Shown here one piece after another: positions 1 to 6,104 of a stretch of 19,689 nucleotides of DNA. The notes under the pieces are model-generated. The model was not told the origin of the DNA. It made no database searches and worked only from the letters and a program-made list of their open reading frames with translations. Numbering within the stretch: the first letter of the stretch is position 1; every line of letters starts with the position of its first letter. This DNA is from an uncultured Lachnospiraceae bacterium (GTDB lineage Bacteria; Bacillota; Clostridia; Lachnospirales; Lachnospiraceae). The stretch covers positions 194-19,882 of the forward strand of contig CAJUIP010000050.1 in the NCBI GenBank assembly GCA_910586315.1. Reading direction: 5' to 3'. Both the position numbers and the translations under genes were made by a program.

Positions 1-1223
1 AGAGCAATAGTGAGAGCCAGAGCACGAGTGAAAGCAATAGCCTAAGTACGAGCGAGAGCAATAGTGAGAGCCAGAGCACGAGTGAAAGCAATAGCCTAAG
101 TACGAGCGAAAGCAATAGTGAGAGCCAGAGTACGAGCGAGAGCAATAGCTTAAGCACGAGCGAGAGCAATAGCCTAAGTGCGAGTGAGAGCAATAGTGAG
201 AGTCTGAGTACGAGTGAGAGCAATAGCTTAAGCACGAGTGAAAGCAATAGCCAGAGTACAAGCGAAAGCCAGAGTACGAGTGAGAGCAATAGCTTAAGCA
301 CGAGTGAAAGCAATAGCCAGAGCACGAGTGAGAGCCAGAGTACGAGCGAAAGCAATAGCCAGAGCACGAGCGAGAGCAATAGTGAGAGCCAGAGTACGAG
401 CGAAAGTGTTGTAAACAGCGTCAGCACCAGTGAAAGCCAGAGTATCAGCACCAGTACGAGTACCAGTGCCAGCTTATCCACAAGTGAGAGCCAGAGTGTC
501 AGCGACAGCTTATCCACGAGTGCCAGCTTAAGCGAAAGCCAGAGCGCCAGCACCAGCCGTTCATCAAGCGAAAGCGCAAGTATTTCAGCCAGTGTCAGCA
601 CATACAATAGCGAATATGCAACTGACGATCCAGATCCGGATGACGGAGGAGGTTCAGCAGCGGATACCGCTGGGCCGGCAGGAACGGGTACTGAGAACGG
701 ACCGGGTGAGACAGGTACACCCGACGAACCGGCAGGAACAGGTACTGAGAACGAACCAGCAGGAACGGGTACTGAGAACGAACCGGCAGGAACAGGAACC
801 GGGGACGGACCGGCTGAGACAGTTACGATTGACGAGCCGGCGATACCTTTGGGAGAGATGCCTGCAACGGCAACCCGGATTGACGATGGAATAATTCCTC
901 TTGTGGCGACTGATAATGAGGGAATTCTGCAGCAGGTGGATAATGAAGAACCCATTATGCCGCTTACAGAGGAAAATGAGGAAGAGCTGATCCAGATTGA
1001 CGATGAAGAAGTACCGCTTGCAGTCGTGGATGATGAAGAGGAAGCTGGTGAAGAACTGGTGGAGATCGAAGACGAGGAAGTGGCTCTTGCATCAGGAGCG
1101 GCCGTACAAGAAGTCTGGTGGTCATGGATTCCGTTCATAGGAGCAGCTGCAAGTATTGCAGATGGTTATCGCAGGAGCAGGAAGAATAAAAAAGAATCCG
1201 GCGATGGCAAAAAGAAAGAATAA
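1..1223 (+). CDS. Serine-rich repeat (SRR) glycoprotein adhesin, C-terminal part (5' end outside window)
   Basis: The reading frame is open from the window edge (first full codon at 3) to TAA at 1221-1223. To about 600 every second residue is Ser, with Asn, Glu, Gln, Leu or Thr between, which is the SRR adhesin pattern. Next come six Pro/Gly/Thr nonapeptides (672-833), an acidic stretch with a repeated I-D-x-E-x-x-P-L motif, a hydrophobic stretch beginning VWWSWIPFIG (about 1113-1168) and a basic tail (RRSRKNKK) at the C-terminus. Such proteins are cytoplasmically O-glycosylated, exported by SecA2/SecY2 and mediate adhesion. The aSec genes start directly downstream, so this is almost certainly their substrate. 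No LPXTG is visible, so the anchoring mode is open: membrane insertion, or an atypical sorting signal. The N-terminal signal peptide and binding domain lie outside the window. Confidence 0.93.
   Translation, partial: SNSESQSTSESNSLSTSESNSESQSTSESNSLSTSESNSESQSTSESNSLSTSESNSLSASESNSESLSTSESNSLSTSESNSQSTSESQSTSESNSLSTSESNSQSTSESQSTSESNSQSTSESNSESQSTSESVVNSVSTSESQSISTSTSTSASLSTSESQSVSDSLSTSASLSESQSASTSRSSSESASISASVSTYNSEYATDDPDPDDGGGSAADTAGPAGTGTENGPGETGTPDEPAGTGTENEPAGTGTENEPAGTGTGDGPAETVTIDEPAIPLGEMPATATRIDDGIIPLVATDNEGILQQVDNEEPIMPLTEENEEELIQIDDEEVPLAVVDDEEEAGEELVEIEDEEVALASGAAVQEVWWSWIPFIGAAASIADGYRRSRKNKKESGDGKKKE
3..599 (+). repeat. SRR low-complexity repeat with 54-bp higher-order unit
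   Basis: Alternating-serine coding repeat. Three consecutive 54-bp units (3-56, 57-110, 111-164) encode the same 18 residues, reading SNSESQSTSE then SNSLSTSE. Units 1 and 2 differ at one base, and unit 3 differs from unit 1 only by synonymous changes. Further down the units become degenerate. Serines are written almost only with AGC/AGT until about 475. The repeats are coding, not regulatory. Confidence 0.95.
672..833 (+). repeat. Six 27-bp tandem repeats encoding a Pro/Gly/Thr nonapeptide
   Basis: Units start at 672, 699, 726, 753, 780 and 807 with exact 27-base period and encode variants of EPAGTGTEN (for example GPAGTGTEN, GPGETGTPD, EPAGTGTGD). This lies between the serine repeats and the acidic C-terminus and resembles the Pro/Gly/Thr-rich wall-spanning spacers of Gram-positive surface proteins. 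Confidence 0.9.
828..1094 (+). repeat. Reiterated acidic I-D-x-E-x-x-P-L motif in the adhesin C-terminus
   Basis: Five related motifs sit at about 828 (IDEPAIPLG), 879 (IDDGIIPLV), 936 (VDNEEPIMPL), 996 (IDDEEVPLA) and 1065 (IEDEEVALAS), separated by acidic linkers, just before the hydrophobic segment. The copies are protein-level repeats, not DNA repeats. Their function is unknown to me; an anchoring or sorting role is only an inference from position. Confidence 0.75.
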
Positions 1224-1244
1224 GTAAGAGCATTTAGTGAACAA

Positions 1245-1284
1245 ATATGTATCTCTCCGGCAGCTTTGCCGGAGAGATACATAT
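1245..1284 (+). promoter_or_regulatory. Perfect 18-bp hairpin between adhesin gene and secY2
   Basis: Arms at 1245-1262 and 1267-1284 are fully complementary with a GCTT loop. No U tract follows, so a classical Rho-independent terminator is unlikely. The hairpin sits 21 bases after the adhesin stop and ends just before the secY2 ribosome binding site (1286-1291). It could stabilise or delimit the adhesin mRNA 3' end, or set the adhesin/secretion-gene expression ratio. The structure is certain; the role is inferred. Confidence 0.75.
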
Positions 1285-1285
1285 G

Positions 1286-1291
1286 AAGGAG
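1286..1291 (+). promoter_or_regulatory. Ribosome binding site deciding the secY2 TTG start
   Basis: AAGGAG lies six bases upstream of the in-frame TTG at 1298. The in-frame ATG at 1247 lies inside the hairpin without a Shine-Dalgarno, and the ATG at 1283 precedes this site. The TTG also gives the expected short basic N-terminus (MKKNK) before the first membrane segment. Confidence 0.75.
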
Positions 1292-1297
1292 TGTTAT

Positions 1298-2497
1298 TTG
1301 AAAAAGAATAAAACTCATGAGCTAAGGCGGAGGCTTCTTTTGACAGTGTTGATCCTTGCAATCTACATGGTTGGAAGGAGCTTTCTGCTTTATAATGTAG
1401 ACCCGGCCGCATATGAGCTGGAAGAATTGAATTCCCAGAATATCATGATTTCAATGATCAGCGGGGACAGATATCAGTATACCGTCTTTGCCCTGGGCAT
1501 AATGCCCCACATTACATCAATGTTGATCATGTGGATATTTATGGCCATAAGGGGAGCCGAGTTTAAGGCACGTTTTTCGCCCCAGAAGATGGAACGGGTT
1601 ACTTTGATGCTGATGCTGGTGATTGCTGTGATATCGGCTGTGTCACGGACGAATGGGCTGGTGTTTAAAGAGTCAGGTCTGGATACTCAGACATTGAAAA
1701 TTATTGCCGCGGCGGAGATGACAGCCGGGGCGGTCGTAATATACAAAATAGCCAGTATCAATAAAGAAGAGGGAATAGGCGGACAGACCCCGATTATATT
1801 GGTAAATATTCTGGATAACCTGGCGGCTACAATACAGAAGTTTACATGGACCGAGCTTCACAAGCCGATGCTTCTTTGCCTGGTAATGGCGGCAGTAGTT
1901 TTAACGATGGAGAATATACTTGTCCGTATTCCCGTTCAGCGGGTATCCATCCATAACATTTATGCGGATAAGAGTTACATCGCGTTTAAATTGGACCCCA
2001 TCGGCGTGATGCCGGTTATGTTTGCTATTTCTTTTTTCATGCTTCCCCAACTGGCAGTACGTTTTCTTTTGCTGTTTTATGAGGAGAACCATACGCTGCA
2101 GTTCATCCGTGAAAAACTGAATCTGACAACTCCCACAGGAGTGGCCATTTACCTTGGGATTGTTTTTGCGTTGAATTTCATATTTTCATTTATCATGCTG
2201 TCACCGGGGGACATGGCAGAGCAGCTGCAAAAAAGCGGGGACAGTATCGTAGGGGTGTACGCAGGAAAGAAGACAAAGAGGTATTTAAGGAGAAAGCTGC
2301 TGTTTCTGACATTTTTCAGCGGCTGTGTTTTATGTCTTTTCATGGGAACTTCACTGGGGCTGTCCCTGAAGGGGGAAATATCGCCGGATTTAGCGTTGTT
2401 TCCTGCAACGGCCTCCATCCTGACAGGTATCCTGTGTCCCCTGTACCGGGAAATAAAGGCATACAGGAAATTTGATTCCTATTCATTTTTTATCTGA
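1298..2497 (+). CDS. secY2: Accessory Sec translocon channel SecY2
   Basis: 399-residue polytopic membrane protein, shorter than housekeeping SecY (about 430). A basic N-terminus (MKKNKTHELRRR) precedes the first helix (LLLTVLILAIYMVG). A segment reading GIMPHITSMLIMW matches the SecY helix motif in which GIMPxI is conserved, and further hydrophobic segments continue to the C-terminus. SecY2 forms the dedicated membrane channel for the glycosylated SRR adhesin and works with SecA2. It stands first in the secretion block, directly after the adhesin gene and before asp1, as in streptococci. The start is taken as TTG 1298 because of AAGGAG at 1286-1291; longer ATG starts at 1247 or 1283 are possible but poorly supported. 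Assignment rests on these motifs plus the unmistakable neighbourhood. Confidence 0.9.
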   Translation: MKKNKTHELRRRLLLTVLILAIYMVGRSFLLYNVDPAAYELEELNSQNIMISMISGDRYQYTVFALGIMPHITSMLIMWIFMAIRGAEFKARFSPQKMERVTLMLMLVIAVISAVSRTNGLVFKESGLDTQTLKIIAAAEMTAGAVVIYKIASINKEEGIGGQTPIILVNILDNLAATIQKFTWTELHKPMLLCLVMAAVVLTMENILVRIPVQRVSIHNIYADKSYIAFKLDPIGVMPVMFAISFFMLPQLAVRFLLLFYEENHTLQFIREKLNLTTPTGVAIYLGIVFALNFIFSFIMLSPGDMAEQLQKSGDSIVGVYAGKKTKRYLRRKLLFLTFFSGCVLCLFMGTSLGLSLKGEISPDLALFPATASILTGILCPLYREIKAYRKFDSYSFFI

Positions 2498-2543
2498 GCT
2501 GTTACTTTTATCTGACGGATTGGAAAGGATGTAGCCATATCTG

Positions 2544-4169
2544 ATGTTGTACTTTATACCAGCCTGGTATTTGAAAAATGAATGGAAGGAAGATGAACAG
2601 TTCTGGCACAGGCGCCGGATGAAGACGGAGACCGATGATACGGTTAAGCAGATTCAGCTGTTTCAGAGAAATTCCATCTATGAATACAAAATTTTACTGT
2701 TGTCCTATGCGCCTAATTTCAGGCATTTCCTCCACAGGCAGGGCGTGTTCCGGGTTCCCTACTGGTCCGTATTTGACGCCATACAGGAGGTGAGGAGGAA
2801 AAAGCAGGCAGTTCTTTCTTTCCACAGCCTCAACTGGCCCAGGGATATTGAATTTCTTTACACGCCCTTTTCTATTCTTGCCATGCTGAATCAGGAAAGG
2901 TATGCCCAGATCGAGTTTGGAGAATATGGAAATCCCATACAGGTAACTTTATATCGGGACGGTCAGGTAAGCCGGAAGAATATTTATGATGACAGAGGTT
3001 TTATCTCCTGTACCTCTGTGTATGAAAACGGCAGCAAGGCCTATGAACAGTATCTGACGGAAAAGGGGGTCTGGAAGCTGTGCCATTTTGCAGACGGCCG
3101 TGTGGCGGTAAATCCCCGCAGCAATCAATATCGGATCTGCACCTCGGAAACAGAAAAGCAGATACCCTTTTTAAAAAATTCGTATGGCTCTATGGAGGAA
3201 GTAATCGGGGAGGTCTTTCAGGCAGCTCTTGAGACCACACAGGATACGGACATGTTTTGCGCGGCAGTGCATTCGCAGCACTTAGGTTTGCTGGACAGGC
3301 TTCTGGCAGGCAGGAAAACCTGTTTTTCGGTTTTTGAAAGGAGATTCCCGCTGGATGGGAACCAGGCGGCGGTAAAGATTCTTTCCCGGGGAAATTATAT
3401 CGTAGCGGATTCGGAGGAAAACCTGGCAATGATTTCAAGGCAGAAGGGTCTGGAAAATGTGGCCAAAAAGAGTATTCCCCCCTATGATACGCGAATGGAT
3501 CCCGGAATCAGCCAGCAGATGAATGTGCAGAAGATCCTGTTTCCGGTAGATCATCTGCCGGAGAAGACTCTGGAGGAGGCAGTAAAGCAGCTGGCGGCAT
3601 ATCTGCAGGAAAACGGGGATGCAAGGGTGCATCTGTTTACCAGAAACGCGGAATTTAACCGAGGGGACATGCTGCTAAAGCAAATCAGGGAAATATTAAG
3701 ACAAAACGGCTATCCTCCCGGATGGGCGAAAAAAGATAACCAGAATACATTTGAAAACATGCTGGACGAAGAGGAACAGATTCCGGTTTTGTTCATAGTA
3801 GAGCAATGCGTGGATGAATTATCCGTGAACAAATGCGTAAGAGAGCAGCGCCTTTTGGTGGATCTGGCGGATACACCGGATCTGTTTTTACAGATATCCT
3901 GTGTCAGCATGGGGGTCCCTCAGGTTTTAAGGACTGCCACACAGTATATGCACCCAGGGAAAAACGGGAGAATCAACAGGAATCTGTCAAAATTAGGGGA
4001 AGACTTAGGATATTATCTGGAGAGCCTGAGCAATTGGAATGAGGCGGCCATCGAGTCTTATGAGCTTGGAAAGAATCATACCACACAATATTTGATCGAA
4101 CAATGGAAAGAGGTTATTGCAGACATTGGAAACAGTACGGGTATTGCAGCTGGGAACGGAAGATTTTAG
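2544..4169 (+). CDS. asp1: Accessory Sec system protein Asp1
   Basis: 541-residue soluble protein. The N-terminus MLYFIPAWYLKNEW is typical of Asp1, whose members begin with FxxPAWY-like sequence, and it fixes the ATG at 2544. The Shine-Dalgarno is weak: GGAAAGG at about 2522-2528 is rather far upstream. Asp1 has a GT-B-like fold without known transferase activity and forms a complex with Asp2 and Asp3 that binds the glycosylated adhesin and is needed for export. It follows secY2 after 46 bases and overlaps asp2 by 53 bases at its 3' end, which suggests translational coupling. Nothing in it looks broken. Confidence 0.9.
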   Translation: MLYFIPAWYLKNEWKEDEQFWHRRRMKTETDDTVKQIQLFQRNSIYEYKILLLSYAPNFRHFLHRQGVFRVPYWSVFDAIQEVRRKKQAVLSFHSLNWPRDIEFLYTPFSILAMLNQERYAQIEFGEYGNPIQVTLYRDGQVSRKNIYDDRGFISCTSVYENGSKAYEQYLTEKGVWKLCHFADGRVAVNPRSNQYRICTSETEKQIPFLKNSYGSMEEVIGEVFQAALETTQDTDMFCAAVHSQHLGLLDRLLAGRKTCFSVFERRFPLDGNQAAVKILSRGNYIVADSEENLAMISRQKGLENVAKKSIPPYDTRMDPGISQQMNVQKILFPVDHLPEKTLEEAVKQLAAYLQENGDARVHLFTRNAEFNRGDMLLKQIREILRQNGYPPGWAKKDNQNTFENMLDEEEQIPVLFIVEQCVDELSVNKCVREQRLLVDLADTPDLFLQISCVSMGVPQVLRTATQYMHPGKNGRINRNLSKLGEDLGYYLESLSNWNEAAIESYELGKNHTTQYLIEQWKEVIADIGNSTGIAAGNGRF

Positions 4170-5661
4170 TAAGGTTTTACAGATATCGAAATGCGCGGAG
4201 TGGTATTATGAACCGGACTTTACTGAGCTGCCGGAAAAGGATTTTGAGGTGGTCATTTTAGACCGGGAAATTACCAGCGATGAATTTGACTATCTGATAG
4301 AATTTATGAGGGCTTACTGCCTGTTTATTACAGAAACGGTTCCCTTAAAGGAAGGGGACAGGACACAGGAACTTTTCATAAGGAAAGTGGGAAAGAGGAT
4401 TTCTGCGGAGGAATTGCGGCTTCTTTTGGAGGAGGAGCTGCCGGATTACTTTCCAGGCTCTTATGGAGAGAAATACAGGCTGCATAATATTTCTGTGGCC
4501 CAGGGCTTTAAGGGAAATGTTTTATGGAAGGGGTTGGAAAAGGCAGAGCTGGAAGGGGATTACGGAGAGGAAATGACACAGATCATTTTTTGGAGAAATA
4601 ATCTTCCGTTTGCCGAGGACCTGAGCCTTGATTTATGGCTGGAATATGAAAAGGATGATACGGTAGAGATATCGTTGGAGATATCCGCTTTTCAGTTCGC
4701 ATATAGTACAGAACCTCATTTTTATAATGTGTGGAATTTTTCTGAAAAGGAATTGGAGGATATTGTTTGCATTTCAAACAAAAGTGGGAAGAGAGGATTT
4801 ATATTTGCTTCTCTGAAAGCGAGGGGGAAAGGGCGCCTGTCTGTGATTGCTCTCCATGACCGTAAGTCCAGGAGAGGGAAGGGAAGCTTTATACCTGGCG
4901 GGAAAAGGAAGGTTACCTCAAAGCGGGAAGAGATTTTCTATTATTTTGATCCCGGCAATTTAAAGCCTCCTCTTAATGTTTACTTTTCCGGTTATAAGAC
5001 TCAGGAAGGCTTTGAAGGGTATTCCATGATGAGGAGGATGAAACATCCTTTCCTCTTGATTTCAGAGGCCAGATTGGAGGGGGGAAGCCTCTATATCGGT
5101 TCAGAAGAGTACGAAAGCACCTTGGAGGGGATCTTACGGGAGCATACAGAAAAACTGGGCTTTAAGAATTCCGATGTGATTTTGTCGGGGCTTTCTATGG
5201 GGTCGTTCGGGGCGCTCTATTACGGCTGCAAGATTCGCCCCAATACCATATTAGTGGGAAAACCTTTGGCCAGCATTGGCAGTATGGCCGGCAATGAGCG
5301 GCTGAAATCCCCCGGTATCTCTCATTCTTGGCTGGATGTCCTTCATAAGGTATATGGCAGCCTGGATTCGGATGCAATAGAGCGGATGAATCACAGGTTT
5401 TGGGATATGTTTGACCACACAGACTGGAGTAAAACCCGGTTTGCGGTGGCATATATGATTGAAGATGAGCTTGACGGGAATGCGTATGAGAAACTTCAGT
5501 CTCACTTAAAGGACGCAGGGGCAAGGATCTACGGCAAGGGCCTCCATGGCCGGCACAACGATAACACCCCCGGTATTGTCCGGTGGTTTAGAAGCCAATA
5601 CCAGGCTATTATGGAAAATGATTTTGACAAGACAGGAAAGAAAACAGGCGCACAGAAATGA
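4117..5661 (+). CDS. asp2: Accessory Sec system protein Asp2, alpha/beta-hydrolase-like acetyltransferase
   Basis: 514 residues if TTG 4117 is used; TTG 4126 is an alternative. Both lie inside the end of asp1, with AAAGAGG at 4107-4113, and both give the N-terminus VRVLQLGTEDFSK expected of Asp2. Asp2 in streptococci is bifunctional: it is required for export and O-acetylates GlcNAc on the adhesin through a Ser-acid-His triad. Here the nucleophile elbow GLSMGS places Ser at residue 360, an acidic cluster IEDELDG spans 449-453, and His residues occur at 477 and 480 (LHGRHND), so the triad appears intact. The first half is the non-catalytic part, ending in the stretch before the hydrolase core. 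The 3' end overlaps asp3 by ATGA. Which acidic residue and which His are catalytic cannot be decided by eye. Confidence 0.9.
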   Translation: MQTLETVRVLQLGTEDFSKVLQISKCAEWYYEPDFTELPEKDFEVVILDREITSDEFDYLIEFMRAYCLFITETVPLKEGDRTQELFIRKVGKRISAEELRLLLEEELPDYFPGSYGEKYRLHNISVAQGFKGNVLWKGLEKAELEGDYGEEMTQIIFWRNNLPFAEDLSLDLWLEYEKDDTVEISLEISAFQFAYSTEPHFYNVWNFSEKELEDIVCISNKSGKRGFIFASLKARGKGRLSVIALHDRKSRRGKGSFIPGGKRKVTSKREEIFYYFDPGNLKPPLNVYFSGYKTQEGFEGYSMMRRMKHPFLLISEARLEGGSLYIGSEEYESTLEGILREHTEKLGFKNSDVILSGLSMGSFGALYYGCKIRPNTILVGKPLASIGSMAGNERLKSPGISHSWLDVLHKVYGSLDSDAIERMNHRFWDMFDHTDWSKTRFAVAYMIEDELDGNAYEKLQSHLKDAGARIYGKGLHGRHNDNTPGIVRWFRSQYQAIMENDFDKTGKKTGAQK

Positions 5662-6104
5662 TAAAGGGTCAATCATGGAAGATTTACTGGAATGAATATG
5701 TAAATGAGTCCTATTTGTATGGGGCGGAAATCTATTTTCATGCGAAAGACGATGTGGAATTTAAAAATCAGCTGATACAGCCGGGAGCAGTAATAAAACG
5801 GTGGTTTTCTAAAGTAAATTATCAGGCGATGCGTATCGAACCGGCCCTTCCTATGATAGACGGCGAGGGGCAGTATCATATCAGCCTTGACGCGTCTTCG
5901 GAACCGGCGGACGGGCTGCTTTTAAGGCTTATCTTTTACGACCGCTATGACGCGGAAACAGGAAGCCAGATCATACGGGACGGGGAAGGGGATTTCCAAT
6001 GCCCTATAAAGACCTTCAGTTACGAGGTACAGCTGATTAACGGCGGCGTAACGGAACTCCATTTTCATTCCATAACAATAACGGAAGTAACAGATGAAGA
6101 ATAG
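5658..6104 (+). CDS. asp3: Accessory Sec system protein Asp3
   Basis: 148 residues, in the usual Asp3 size range. The ATG overlaps the asp2 stop as ATGA (5658-5661), and the gene ends 11 bases inside secA2, so it is translationally coupled on both sides. The sequence is beta-rich without a signal peptide or membrane segment and contains an LRLIFYDRYDAE stretch characteristic of Asp3-like carbohydrate-binding folds. Asp3 is known to bind Asp1, Asp2 and the glycosylated SRR domain during export. Identity rests mostly on size, order and general resemblance. Confidence 0.87.
   Translation: MIKGQSWKIYWNEYVNESYLYGAEIYFHAKDDVEFKNQLIQPGAVIKRWFSKVNYQAMRIEPALPMIDGEGQYHISLDASSEPADGLLLRLIFYDRYDAETGSQIIRDGEGDFQCPIKTFSYEVQLINGGVTELHFHSITITEVTDEE

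Noticed and set aside
3..599. CRISPR-like or satellite array
   Set aside because: Repeats are contiguous, coding and degenerate with no spacers; they are the SRR domain.
592..894. 100-codon frame rich in Arg/Gln overlapping the adhesin spacer
   Set aside because: It is the shifted reading of the 27-bp nonapeptide repeats; the adhesin frame runs through the same bases and has the expected composition.
1245..1284. Rho-independent terminator after the adhesin gene
   Set aside because: The stem is strong but no run of T follows on either strand, so it is kept as a hairpin of unknown role.
1122..1412. Minus-strand frame across the adhesin/secY2 junction
   Set aside because: No ribosome binding site or recognisable domain, and it opposes two certain genes. 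All other minus-strand frames in the window are similar shadows.
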